The translations under genes and the position numbers were made by a program. From Tenrec ecaudatus (Eukaryota > Chordata > Mammalia > Afrosoricida > Tenrecidae), in assembly GCF_050624435.1 (NCBI RefSeq), contig NC_134546.1, forward strand, positions 77,293,700-77,357,699: a stretch of 64,000 nt of DNA, written 5' to 3'. The notes beneath the pieces were generated by a model. The model had not been told where the DNA came from, searched no databases, and saw nothing but the letters and a program-made list of their open reading frames with translations. Positions 34,719 through 44,600 of the stretch are shown piece after piece; position 1 is the first letter of the stretch, and every line of letters starts with the position of its first letter.

Positions 34719-35870
34719 TCATCTCGTAAGGGCAGAGGGTCTTACTGGTGATGCATACTCATCGTCAGATACCGAGCCACCCCGACTAATCATCTCAAGG
34801 TGATGGTATTGAACCTGTATTGGCTTGGTCTGGATGGCCTCTATTTGTTGTTCGATAAAAGACATAAGTTTGTTAAAGATGACGGGCCCCAAAGAAATTA
34901 CAACAAGCAAAACAATTACCGGCCCTATGAAGGGGGCAAGAAACGAAAATAACTGCGACGACCACCAATTCATTGAGTTGAGCAAATTTGGGGCGTCCGA
35001 AATTAAGTAGTTCCTTGCTGATCTTATTGAGATTGTTCACCCGTTCCTCAACTAATCCCGATTCATTAATATAATAACAACATTCTTCTTGTAAAAACAG
35101 ACAAGTACCCCCTTTTCGGGTGTAATAAGGTCAAGCGCACGCCGGTTTTGCAGAACAACTTGAGCTAAAGAGTTGATTTGTCGTTGGAGAGACGCCAGAG
35201 ACTGTGTAGAGTTATCCAGAGCTTCTTGAAGGCGGGCGACGAGATCGTTGGTGGTGGTGATTGAATGTCCAAGTGCTCCTCCTCCAAAACCAACAGCAGC
35301 AACAGAGGAGGCCAATGAAAGGCCCATTAGGACAGAGAGAAAAATAGCTCTTTTTGACTTGTAAAGGGGGTGAGGGGAAATTTTAGATTGAAATTCAGCA
35401 GTGGTATAAACAGTTAATTGGGGAACCAAAGTAACAGGCATACACCATAAGGAAGACGGAAGGGAAGCATTCAAATGTTTTGTGAGGGTATGATTACACC
35501 AGAAGAAAAAGCCATTGGGTGCAACTGCTTCTGTTGTGAGTGTGAGAGAGTTATTACAAAGGGATGAGGACGGCGCAGAGTAACAAAACGGAATTCGGGT
35601 TGTGCCAGGAGGTAAATAAAGGGGAACATCATTGACAATTATAGGAGTTTGGGGAGGCGGGGTGGTGTTGGTATTATAAGAAATAGGGTTGGAGGTTGGG
35701 ACTGCAGCAAGCGGGGCGTGATTGCTGCGATTCTGATTCCAAGACAAGAGGTGAAGGTCCACATCTGTGAGTAGAAGGGTCTTTGGGCTAATGTATATTT
35801 GTTGAACCTGTAAAAACACAAAACGAGAACGATCTCTCAGGGGGTTGACTCCTCCCTGGAGGGTATTACT
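34719..35870 (-). pseudogene. Retroviral envelope remnant, broken
   Basis: Old env of an endogenous retrovirus, which would have encoded the membrane fusion glycoprotein. The - strand frame 35819-35052 holds the end of the surface subunit, a basic Lys-Ser-Lys-Arg cleavage site (about 35349), a hydrophobic Ala/Gly-rich fusion-peptide-like segment and the start of a heptad-repeat helix. An immunosuppressive-domain-like motif (Leu-Gln-Asn-Arg-Arg) follows. A frame break falls in the C run at 35108-35112, and a further break follows before the separate frame 34985-34719. That frame carries a hydrophobic membrane span and a cytoplasmic tail ending in a Tyr-His-His-Leu-Glu motif. Only about 160 codons precede the cleavage site, against the usual 300-400 of a surface subunit, so an internal deletion is likely. 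The layout resembles gammaretrovirus-type env. Non-functional. Confidence 0.8.
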
Positions 35871-36155
35871 TCAGGTTTATGATCCATTTGTCTGACCAGT
35901 CTTTCTGGTAGCCATCTTGCTGCATTATGCTCTTAAGAATAGACACAAACGGAGCCTCTTCCCCAGATAAGTACTGGGTCTGGTCCGTGCCATGAATTGT
36001 TTATAGGATCTTTCCATTTAGCCATGGCAAATTGTGAATTAGATTTAGGGTGCCAAAACCGATCTGCAGCTGATTTTCCCGAATCATCAAGGTGTAAGAA
36101 ATTGAGTATAAATAAGGCATGATTAAGAAGGTTTACCCATTCACTGACTCAGTTT
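35837..36155 (-). pseudogene. Retroviral integrase C-terminal remnant (pol)
   Basis: On the - strand, upstream of env, the frame encodes Ala-Asp-Arg-Phe-Trp-His and then Ala-Met-Ala-Lys-Trp-Lys-Asp-Pro, followed by Gly-Pro-Asp-Pro-Val-Leu-Ile-Trp-Gly-Arg-Gly-Ser-Val. That last motif is characteristic of the integrase C-terminal domain of betaretroviruses and type D viruses. An in-frame TAA at 35935-35933 cuts it. The rest of pol and all of gag are absent: at about 36160 the sequence passes into an LTR-like repeat. Confidence 0.75.
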
Positions 36156-36169
36156 TTCTCCTGCAGTTA

Positions 36170-36376
36170 GCATCATTGTGTCTGTTTTGTGAGATAGAAG
36201 AGGTCTTTGTGGACTGGTGTTGTGCATATGGGTTAATGGGTTAATGTTGGACTTTGGGGTTTGGACAGCACTGGGTTGGGATGTTTTCTTGATGTGCACT
36301 TAACCTTTATATAAAACTCTCTTATACATGAGTTGCTGTGGATTTATTTCTCTAAAGTACCCAGACTAACACAAGA
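36170..36376 (+). repeat. LTR-like repeat family, copy 5
   Basis: Sense 3' portion: 'gtgtctgttttgtgagatagaagaggtctttgtggactggtgttgtgcatatggg', ending 'tttatttctctaaagtacccagactaacaca'. It directly borders the truncated retrovirus. Confidence 0.55.
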
Positions 36377-36499
36377 GTTTAGCCTCAATTCTTTCCACAG
36401 AAAAAGAAAATGACTTAAAGCACACTTCTATTCAAAATAATTGAAGCAAGAAAGTAGCAGGGTTATTTTTTCTATGGTGTTTTTTTAAAAAAAAACACT

Positions 36500-36880
36500 T
36501 TAGGCGCAGCGGGTCTCACGGGCCGTGGGTGGGGTGGAGACGACCTTGGAGCAGCTCCTGGAGGACACAATGAAGAATCTATCCATTGTCAGCGTCCTGT
36601 GCACAGATTCACAAGGACTGAACCTGGGCTGCCGTGGGACCCTATCGGATGAGCATGCTGGAGTGCTATCAGTATTAGCTCAGCAAGCAGTTAAGCTAAC
36701 CTCTGACCCCACTGATATCCCTGTGGTGTGTCTAGAGTCAGATAACGGGAACATTATGATCCAGAAACACGATGGCATCATGGTGGCAGTGCACAAAATG
36801 GCCTCTTGACAGATCACCGCTGCACCCTGACATGTTATGACTTCTGTCTCCTAAAACTATTAAATCCTAGCAGTTAGGCC
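36500..36880 (+). pseudogene. LAMTOR5 processed retrocopy, start codon lost
   Basis: LAMTOR5 is a small subunit of the Ragulator complex, which anchors Rag GTPases and mTORC1 signalling on lysosomes. Reading frame 36534-36809 has 91 codons plus TGA, the native length, with no intron and no internal stop. Landmarks are [20 protein letters not shown], then [13 protein letters not shown], and the end Ala-Val-His-Lys-Met-Ala-Ser. The codon at the native start is GTG, and the first in-frame ATG is codon 13, so the normal protein cannot be made. GC-rich 5' leader sequence is visible from about 36500, and 3' UTR-like sequence follows. No clear poly(A) tail or target duplication is seen. The retained frame suggests a fairly recent copy. 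Confidence 0.88.
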
Positions 36881-37182
36881 ATGGCATGCCCACTGGGCAG
36901 TTTTCCTTCACGCTTTTGAACAGTTCCTTGTGGTTTAGGTGAAAGCCAACAACGCCAGTTCTTTTCCCATTGGACAATTTATACCACGTTTCATGACATT
37001 GGTTGTGATCTCTCCCTACTCTCATCCCCTTTCCACTCTGCAGCTTGCCTGCTCCTTCTGCCTTCAGACACTTGCTTTAGGGAAAATGCTGCCCGTCTGA
37101 TCTCTTAGGGTTGAAGGCTGAGGAGCACGTTCCCCCTTGGTGTTACTTGCTTTCACCCCGGCCTATAGGCCAGCCTATTGTT

Positions 37183-37392
37183 CAGCTATGGGCAAGCCTG
37201 GCAGTGTAGAGGTTAAGTGTGGGGCTGATCACTGCCATGTCGGCAGTTCAAACCTACCAGCTGCTCCCCGGGAGCAAAGTGAGGCTAGACACTCTTATCA
37301 AGCATTATGGTTTCGGAAACTCATGGGGGCAATTCTACACTGTCCTACAGGATCACCCTGAGTCAGTATCAACTGGATTGGGTTTCTCTTAA
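37183..37392 (+). repeat. AfroSINE just upstream of an IGHV gene
   Basis: 'agcctggcagtgtagaggttaagtgtggggctgatcactgccatgtcggcagttcaaacc' (tRNA-like head), 'cggaaactcatgggggcaattctacactgtcctacaggatcaccctgagtcagtatcaactgg' (body and tail). It ends about 160 bp before the leader ATG of the clan II V gene, where promoter elements are expected. Confidence 0.8.
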
Positions 37393-37551
37393 GTGGCCCA
37401 CTGTGTAACATATGATTAACTGCAGGACTATAGAGCAGATGAAGTACAATACAGTTTCTTCATGAAATTCTCACCCTTAGGCTTGGAAAGCTATCAGTTC
37501 TCTTCAGACTCGGCTGTGAGTTTCTTGGGAAAGCAGAGCTGTGGTCTAAAG

Positions 37552-37993
37552 ATGCTATTGCTGTGTGTTCTCCTGTGCCTGGTGACAGTTCCCCAAGGTG
37601 AGAGATTCAGATATCTGACCTGCGTATATGGGGATGGGTGTGACTTCAAGTGACTGATAGGCACCATCTGTTTTTGTTTGCAGGCGTCCTGTCCCAGGTG
37701 CAGTTTCAGGAGATGGGTCCAGGACTGGTGAAGCTCTCCCAGAAGCTGTCCCTCACCTGCACTGTCTCTGGTGTCTCCATCACAAGCAGTGGTTACTGCT
37801 GGAACTGGATTGGCCACCACGCAGGGAAGGGGCTGCAGTGGATGGGAGAGATATGCTATGAGGGTAGTACATGTTATAACCCATCCTTCCAAAGCCGACT
37901 CTCCATCACCAGAGACACATCGAAGAATCAGTTCTCCCTGCAGCTGAGCTTCGTGACTGCTGATAACATGGCCATGTATCACTGTGCAAGGAA
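37552..37993 (+). CDS. Immunoglobulin heavy variable gene, clan II (IGHV4-like), open but atypical
   Basis: Exon 1 is 37552-37597 (ATG, then a Leu/Cys-rich leader ending Val-Pro-Gln). The 86-bp intron 37598-37683 has GT/AG ends. Exon 2 starts at 37684, and the V region begins at 37695 with Gln-Val-Gln-Phe-Gln-Glu. IGHV4-type marks are Gly-Pro-Gly-Leu-Val-Lys, Leu-Ser-Leu-Thr-Cys-Thr-Val-Ser-Gly, Tyr-Asn-Pro-Ser, Thr-Ser-Lys-Asn-Gln-Phe-Ser-Leu and Cys104-Ala-Arg. The 299-nt V region is open. Oddities: the FR2 Trp-Ile-Arg-Gln is Trp-Ile-Gly-His, Tyr103 is His, and the usual Ala-Ala-Asp-Thr-Ala before it is Ala-Asp-Asn-Met-Ala. Three extra cysteines fall near IMGT positions 38, 57 and 66. The octamer is not evident upstream. 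The recombination signal is excellent. It could be functional, or an ORF-class gene that rearranges but folds poorly. The in-frame ATG at 37462 is less likely as start because it would give an overlong leader. Confidence 0.85.
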
Positions 37994-38032
37994 CACAGTG
38001 AAGGGAAGTCAGTGTGAGCCCAGACACAAACC
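37994..38032 (+). promoter_or_regulatory. V(D)J recombination signal (23-bp spacer)
   Basis: Perfect heptamer CACAGTG (37994-38000), spacer of exactly 23 bp, and nonamer ACACAAACC (38024-38032), the usual IGHV form. It abuts the Cys-Ala-Arg end of the clan II gene. Confidence 0.93.
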
Positions 38033-38034
38033 TC

Positions 38035-39300
38035 CCCTTCAGAGGAGACACTGGGCAGCAGGGGGCATGTGGGATCCACTGAGCACACACACCCAGCCCT
38101 AGACAGGCACAGATGGATTACAGGGAGGATTTCCTGTTGGAATTAGGGCCTTTTTTCTTTGCTCTCAGCATCCCCAGAGACAATTTTGACTTTTTGTTTT
38201 TTATCTTTCTCTAAATTTTCTCCTTGCTGCAATATTGAAAGGAAGAACTAGCATTCTGTTTGCAGTGCTAATATTAAAAGTAACACTGACCTTCATTAGC
38301 ATCCTATATGCCCCAATTTCCCTTGTGAGAAAGAGATGATCATTCTCACACTATCTGCGACTCAAAATCTGTTGACAACGAAATACAGGCATGTACAGAT
38401 TCATGAGTGCAATGAATAATTTTAAATGCCCTTAGCTCCTGGCTCTATTAAAGTGCATGTTCGGGTCTCTGGAGGTGTCTGTCTGCATTATTCCCTGTGC
38501 ACTGTGGGTAGTGGTTGACTCATGTTCTCAATGTCTGAGAAAATAATTGTGGAGACATCTGGGTCTAAACTTGTGACCTGTCCTTAGTGATGCCTGCTAC
38601 CCCTTGTCCCTGTTTATGCTGAGGCAATGCTTCCAGGCATAGAGAGCCCCACACTGACAAGGGGTGAACTGGAATGACCTCTCTGGTGGGCAGATTCACA
38701 AATAAGGTCACTCATAGGAGTCACAATGAAGGGAACACTCATTGGAAGGACAACTCTGATTCCAAAAGATAGCAAATGAGTCACAAGTGGAGGAAATTGC
38801 AGACCAATATGTCAGGATGTTCTTTATTCTCATTGAGAGCAGCAAGACTTCTCACATATTTGAAAAGGACATCCTGTTTGACAGAGTGTCACCAAAATAG
38901 GGAAACACTCAGTTAGATGCACAAATAGAGCGGCTGAAAAAATGGTCTCAAACTTAAGAGCAAGTGAGGATGGTTCAGGACTTGGCAGTTTAGTTATTTG
39001 TTCTGTTGTGCACAGAACCATTGTGAGTAAAACTGACTCAAAAGCACCCAACAAAATCTTTGATGGAGTGAAGTGCAGAAAATTGAGATCAATTTTAGTC
39101 GGTCAAGTGTAATTACCTAAAATTATCATAAATTATGCCATTTTAAAATTTAAAATTGTTAAAATTATTTAACACTTAAAGTACAATTAATATATCATTT
39201 CTCATTAAGTTACAACTACATGCCTTGCAAGTAATTAGGAACTCAAAGTGAAGTACACAAGTCATAAACATAAAAAATAAATATTACATAAAAGTTCACT
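38035..39300. other. V 3' flank and low-copy sequence; probable inversion interval
   Basis: No gene is recognised. A SINE/RTE-tail-like scrap lies near 38985-39055. V-segment orientation switches somewhere between 38.03 and 40.13 kb, so a rearrangement breakpoint should lie in this interval or the next kilobase. Confidence 0.4.
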
Positions 39301-39302
39301 CT

Positions 39303-39420
39303 CCCTGGTGGCATAGCGGATTTCACATTGGAATGCTAAGTGCAAGGTCAGCAGATAAAATGCACCAGACATCCTGAGGGAGACAGATGAGGCTCTCCAG
39401 AGTTTTACAAGGATTGCAAA
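39303..39420 (+). repeat. AfroSINE fragment
   Basis: 'ccctggtggcatagcggatttcacattggaatgctaagtgcaaggtcagcag' is the tRNA-derived head. The body decays after 'agacagatgaggctctccagagttttacaaggattgc'. Confidence 0.7.
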
Positions 39421-40135
39421 TCATATCATCCAAATCCAAAGGAGGGATTAGTGTCAGAGCTTAAACTGTGAGATTGTGACCTGCAGAAGGCTGTGGATGA
39501 CAGAGAAAGCTCAAACACATTTGCAGGATCTTCACAGGGAATACACCTCCAGTGATTTCCCTCTCACCATGACTGAGGGGTGGAACAAGCTGATGGTCAG
39601 AGAGAGTATTGAAGAGATGACTGTAGAAGGTTAGAATGACTCACCTGGCTTTGATGGTTAAAAACTTGTCATTTGATCTCCCCTTTGATATCCTTTGTGA
39701 TTAATTTGGGTTTTTAATATTTTCTGGTTCTGTTTTATACATGTAGGGTTTATTTCTGGTGTGTTCAGTCACTGTTAGTAGCATTTTTGACTCTCTTGAT
39801 ATCTTTTTCTATGTTTTTCAATTTACATAGTGCAGAATGGGTGAATCTACAGAGACAATAAGTAGAATAAGGGTTCCCGGGGGCTTCAGCAAGAGAGGTG
39901 GGAAAAAAAGGGAAGTTAATAGAAAGGAGTTCAACTAAGAAGAACATGTTTTCTAAGTGATTGTACAACACTGCTTGCATCAGTGCCCCCATGTGGGGAG
40001 ATGTCTCCCTGTCACATCAGTGGCCTGTGACATGAACTCATGTGCTCACTCTCTACGAGATAGCAGACTGTGTCCTCTGGTGCTGAACTGAGAGATGCCT
40101 CTGAGACTCCTGCTCTGCAGCTGCATCAGGCTGAG

Positions 40136-40174
40136 GGTTTCTGCTCCTCTCAGGAAGGGGTTTCTTTCACTGTG
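40136..40174 (-). promoter_or_regulatory. Recombination signal of the inverted IGHV5-like pseudogene
   Basis: On the - strand: heptamer CACAGTG (40174-40168), 23-bp spacer, nonamer GCAGAAACC (40144-40136). The heptamer is perfect and the nonamer keeps the AAACC end, so this pseudogene could still be a RAG target. Confidence 0.8.
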
Positions 40175-40612
40175 TGTCTTGCACAGTAATACATGGCCGT
40201 GTCTGAGTCCTTCAGGCAGCTCCACTACAGGAACATGGTGCTGATGGAGTTGTCTGTGGAGATGGTGACTTTTCCTTGGAAGGATGGGTTATAGCTGGTA
40301 TCAGAGCTACCAGGCTATATCATTCCTACCCATTCCAAGCCCTTTCCAGGTGGCTGCCTAATCCAGCTGATCCAGCTTCTAATAAAGCTGTACCCAGATG
40401 CCTTACAGGAGATCCTCAAAGACTACCCAGGTCTCTTCACCTCTGCCCCAGACTGCACCAGCTGTACCTGAGCACACACACCTGTGGAGATAGGATTCAG
40501 AGATCAGAGATTCCCTCTTCACACACACACATACCCTCCATTCATCTCAAACATTGTGGCGATCCTGACCTGGGAGAAGAGCAATGAGGAGAGCTAGGAT
40601 GGCAGAGTCCAT
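40175..40612 (-). pseudogene. Inverted IGHV5-like V pseudogene
   Basis: A heavy-chain V segment on the - strand, opposite to the two open V genes. Leader exon 40612-40570 is intact (Met-Asp-Ser-Ala-Ile-Leu-Ala-Leu-Leu). The intron has GT/AG ends, with its acceptor at 40483-40482. Eleven bases finish the leader, and the V region spans 40470-40175 (296 nt). IGHV5 marks are Val-Gln-Leu-Val-Gln-Ser-Gly-Ala-Glu-Val-Lys, [10 protein letters not shown], Pro-Gly-Ser-Ser-Asp-Thr, Pro-Ser-Phe-Gln-Gly and [10 protein letters not shown]. Three TAG codons interrupt it, in FR1, CDR2 and FR3. No frameshift is seen, so inactivation is by point changes. Length, leader and recombination signal are otherwise preserved, which suggests recent loss. 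Confidence 0.88.
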
Positions 40613-40715
40613 CTTGCAAGGAGAATTGTAAGGAATCACACTGTGGTCCCCAACTGGGTGATGAGGGAGCTTCCCCTGTGGAGGTAGCCTGTGGGTCTAA
40701 AATGGATGTCTTCCA

Positions 40716-40723
40716 CTTTGCAT
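40716..40723 (-). promoter_or_regulatory. Octamer-like site of the inverted IGHV5-like pseudogene
   Basis: On the - strand ATGCAAAG, one base from the octamer ATGCAAAT, about 105 bp upstream of the leader ATG at 40612. The distance matches a normal V promoter. Confidence 0.6.
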
Positions 40724-40849
40724 ATTTCTGTCCTGCCCTCCATGTCAGACTCCTCCAGCCTTATAACCCTGGAAACCCAAGGCAGGGGGAGGTGCGGGTC
40801 TTGGGACTGCTGGGAGGGACAGAACCTGATCCTAGTTACATCCTGCAAC

Positions 40850-40851
<2 letters not shown>

Positions 40852-40924
<73 letters not shown>
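40852..40924. repeat. (GA)n microsatellite, about 70 bp
   Basis: A nearly uninterrupted GA run. It lies about 130 bp beyond the octamer of the inverted IGHV5-like pseudogene, so on that gene's strand it is an upstream (CT)n tract. The 232-codon frame across it (40678-41376) is not a gene. Confidence 0.95.
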
Positions 40925-40929
<5 letters not shown>

Positions 40930-40930
<1 letters not shown>

Positions 40931-42780
40931 AGACGGTCACTAGCACTAGCACCTCTCCCATGCAGAGCACTGAATGGAGGCTCTCCACTCAGTGCATCTC
41001 CCAGTCCACACCCGGGGAGGAGTGGTTTCAAACCCAGTGTGAATCTGCAGCCCAAGGAGCCTGGGGCCTCACAGACCATCCCTCATTATTGCCTGTGGGA
41101 ATTATGTCCAGGATCACAATTACCTCTGTCTCCTTAGTGAAGACTTTGAGAAATCTGATTTCCCAAATGGCACCTTCTCTAAAGACTCTCAGGTACCTCC
41201 TAGCACCCTTGTCTGCCCTGTGCTTCCTGCTGCCTGAGGAGAGGAAACAAATCTCAGGGAAGGAATGTCAGCTTTACTTGGAGTGTCAGACAAATCTGAG
41301 CAGATTAAAGCCAAAGATGAGTGTGTCACTCTCTGAAAACTCATGGTCAATCTGTCCCTTTTCACCGTCTCTCTGACAGTGTAGCTCTGTTCAGAAGAGA
41401 AGTTAAAAGTCCAACATTGGGAACATTTCACTTTCATCAATTTCATAATCTGTCCCTAAACATTTCTCTGATGTAAACTAAAGTAAACAATAAGTGGGTT
41501 AACTTTTTCTCTCTCTGAGGAGGAGCCTTGGGGTTTGGGGAACACCAAGAACCACTGACATAACAGCTCACAAAGACAATATCCTATGTCTGGGTTTTGA
41601 GAGTAGTGACTGGGGACATTAAACCACATGAAGTACAGCTAATTATCTCTCCCTTTCCAGAGTGATGATCATTGAAGACACTTGGAAACCATTTGTCCAA
41701 TGCTGTAATGAATCATGGATACAAGTCCCCTGAACACTAAGACCAGAAGAAAGAGATGGTGCCTTGCTATCAGTACTCACTTATTTGGAAAAGATAGCAT
41801 TAGAAGGTCTTGGGTAGAGTGGGACAAAAAGTTAAATAATACACACACACAAAGAAAAGAAAAATACAAAGATTAGGCTTCCTGGTTGGGTAGATTTGTG
41901 GAAGTCCTGAGAATATGGTTGTCAGCGTCCCTTAAGGTCTGGGACTGAACTCAGCCCTTGGAAAAACTTCTAGCCAGATAACTGACAAGTCTACAAGGGA
42001 GTAATAGACCTGGGGAGATACAATGACTTTAGAACAATCAAACTTGTAAGTTTACAAAGGCAACATTTATCCAGGGAAAAATTCAGAATGTTTGCAAAGA
42101 AAAGGTAATTGTAACAGAAATTAGTGTGTATTTCATTTCAGTCAATGAAATGAAACAAAGTGAATGAATTTTTGAATGAACACCAATCTTCTCAGTATAC
42201 CTTCATGCAATCCACAAGAAAAAATAAAGAGAATAGAAAATTAAAACATTTCCCCTCAGTTTTCTCCTGATGAGGAGAGAGCACCCCAGGGTGTAGTTTA
42301 TGTACTCGGGGTCTCCTAAGAAACAAACAAGAACCCAGAGAATGTGTCCTACTTCCATGCCTCATTCTCCTCCCTCTGTTCTCTGGAGTTGAAGGTCATG
42401 CTAAAAACATCTAAATCTTGGTTCTCAGTGGCAGGAAGAGGGCTAAAAACCACGACACAGGGGAAAATGAGACAGGGGAGGCCCCAATTTTTCTAGGAAC
42501 CCTGTATCTTCCTCATCACACACTGAGTCTTGAATCTGGATCATGTGCCTGTTTGGCCTGAGACCCTGTGCAATACATCCCAACCTTCCCTTCATGGTGC
42601 TTACAATCTGGTCTCACATAGCTTTCCTTACCTACTTTTATCTGTATCACCACACGCATCAAATAAGTGATATATTCTTGTTGTGGGGACCCAGTTTCTT
42701 AAGAAAATCTCCTGAAGAGTGAGTCATTGTTTTATAATATCCACATACAACAACTTACTCCTTATGACACACCTCATGTT
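40930..42780. other. Low-copy sequence between the two inverted V pseudogenes; no gene
   Basis: No V segment, SINE or LINE is recognised. The sequence is less AT-rich than elsewhere up to about 41.45 kb and may be upstream flank of the IGHV5-like unit. Chance ORFs only. Confidence 0.35.
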
Positions 42781-42956
42781 GTAGTTTGTGCATTTAGTCT
42801 TCAATTTATCTCAAGATAGAAAAAAGTGTTATCTGAACACCCTCTGCCTGAACTCAGCCCAAATCCCTGAACCTGAATACACAATAACACTGGAGTCTGT
42901 TGATCGAGTTTCTGTATCTCCCTCTCCCATCCTTCTATGCATTTCCAATCTCTGCT

Positions 42957-42959
42957 CTA

Positions 42960-43014
<55 letters not shown>

Positions 43015-43045
43015 GTATCTATCTATCTATCCATCTATCTATCAT
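42957..43045. repeat. (TCTA)n microsatellite
   Basis: A tract of ATCT/TCTA units with single interruptions (TATG, TCCA), with further scattered copies to about 43160. It gives a false Ile-Tyr-Leu-Ser frame. Confidence 0.95.
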
Positions 43046-43479
43046 AAATCTATTAATTGGTCTACCAATCTACTGAACTATTAATTTAGTTATCATCTAT
43101 GTTCTCTGTATATACTGTCCATATCTTGTATCTGTCATCTATCTGTATTTATCTATCTGTGTTCCTTTTTCCATCTATTTCATGCTTAACTTTATTTCTG
43201 AAATAAATCTAGGCTTAATGGGAGCATATATGTTTTGTTCTTGGTGGAGTATGTTATATGTTGGTCACTGATTCTAGTTTACTATACCCATTTATTTGTT
43301 TACTTATTTGATTCTTGATGTCCTTATGGATCTTCTATTTCAATGTTAAGTCTATCATTGAACATGTTGAATTGAAATACTATATTATTTGGTTGTATTA
43401 TGCTGTTATTTATTTATTGCATTTAAAATATTAGCCAGAACTTGTTTGATATACTTTGAAGAAATAATGATATATTCTC

Positions 43480-43830
43480 ACCACCTGTCTGTTAGTTCAT
43501 CATACTGTGGTGGCTTGTGTTTTGCTGACATGCTGGAAGATATGTCACTCTTATATCAAATGCCAACAGGGTCACTCAAAGTGAGCAGATGTCAGCAAAG
43601 CTTCCAGACTAAGAACAGACAATGCAGAAGAATCCCTCTCCCCTCTTCAGAGGAAGAAGCTGCTAAAACCTTATGCATAACTTTGCAGCATGGTTAAATA
43701 CTGAAAGCCTAGGCAAAGGAAGTAGGAAATTGTTGAAGCTACTTCCAGAGGATGGGACCCTCAGGTTCGAGGGCACTCAAAATGTGACTGAAGAGAGACT
43801 GATTTCTTGAAATCATCTTGATTTCCATGA
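43480..43830 (+). repeat. RTE-type LINE fragment, 5' part
   Basis: 'catactgtggtggcttgtgttttgctgacatgctggaagatatg' and 'gggaccctcaggttcgagggcactcaaaatgtgactgaag' match the family seen at 1715-1985. Confidence 0.5.
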
Positions 43831-44409
43831 TGACATGATTTGGGTAAAGCCTCTGGGAGTGGAGCTGTCAGGATCTTCATTTGCTGATGGGGCATCACTC
43901 AAGGTACAGAGAAACAGCTGCAAAAGTCTTCTAAGGACTAGAGCTTGTAATTTAAAATTAAACGGTATGCATGTGTATTGATTGGTATCCGAGGCATCAG
44001 TGAGCATAAATGCACTGACCAGTATGGGCCAATTTGATCAGAAAATCATACAATTTACTATGCGGGGAACAGCACAGTCAAGAGAATGGCACTCATTGTC
44101 AGAAAGGTTTTGATAAACCCATCATGAAATACAGTACTCACTGTGATAATATTATATCTGCCTTCAAGGAAATCCAATTAATACAACTATTATCAAGAAT
44201 TACTTGAACAATGCAAGTGCTGCCAAGTTTAGCATATCAATATAACACTAATAAATAAAAATTATATTTTTATTTGGTCCTTCCTCCCCACTTTCTTTTG
44301 CTGAGATTTCAATTCCATTATTATACATCCTACATGCAATAGGTCTGATTTTAAATATTTTTATACATAACATTGTATTCCTATGTCATAAAAATAGAGA
44401 AAACCCTTG

Positions 44410-44600
44410 AGGGAGAAAGCGAGATGGAGAAGCATCCCCAGACCACAACAGGAAACCAACCCTGAAACTGTCCCTCTGCACCTGCTCCTGAGTGTGTGCT
44501 GTGATCTGTGGGTACTGAGCACCCCCTGCTTCCCAGCTCCCTCCCAGCAGGGAGTTTGGGTCTGGGATCACACTCACTTCCTCTCATTTTCTCACAGAGT
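44410..44600 (-). other. IGHV 3'-flank-like segment, duplicated at 51.8/53.4 kb
   Basis: The 'gatggagaagcatccccagaccacaacaggaaaccaaccctga' part has a counterpart split between 51828-51870 and 53355-53380. The order of the following sequence, a 'tccctcccagcagggag' type block and 'actcacttcctctc', resembles downstream flanks of V genes from memory. It lies about 380 bp downstream of the inverted IGHV7-like pseudogene, on that gene's 3' side. Confidence 0.4.

Noticed and set aside
37494-38090. 198-codon - strand ORF
   Set aside because: It is the antisense shadow of the clan II V gene, whose splice sites, leader and recombination signal are on the + strand.
40678-41376. 232-codon + strand ORF
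   Set aside because: Its core is a run of Arg-Glu from the (GA)n microsatellite, and the rest shows no domain; it overlaps the V promoter region on the other strand.
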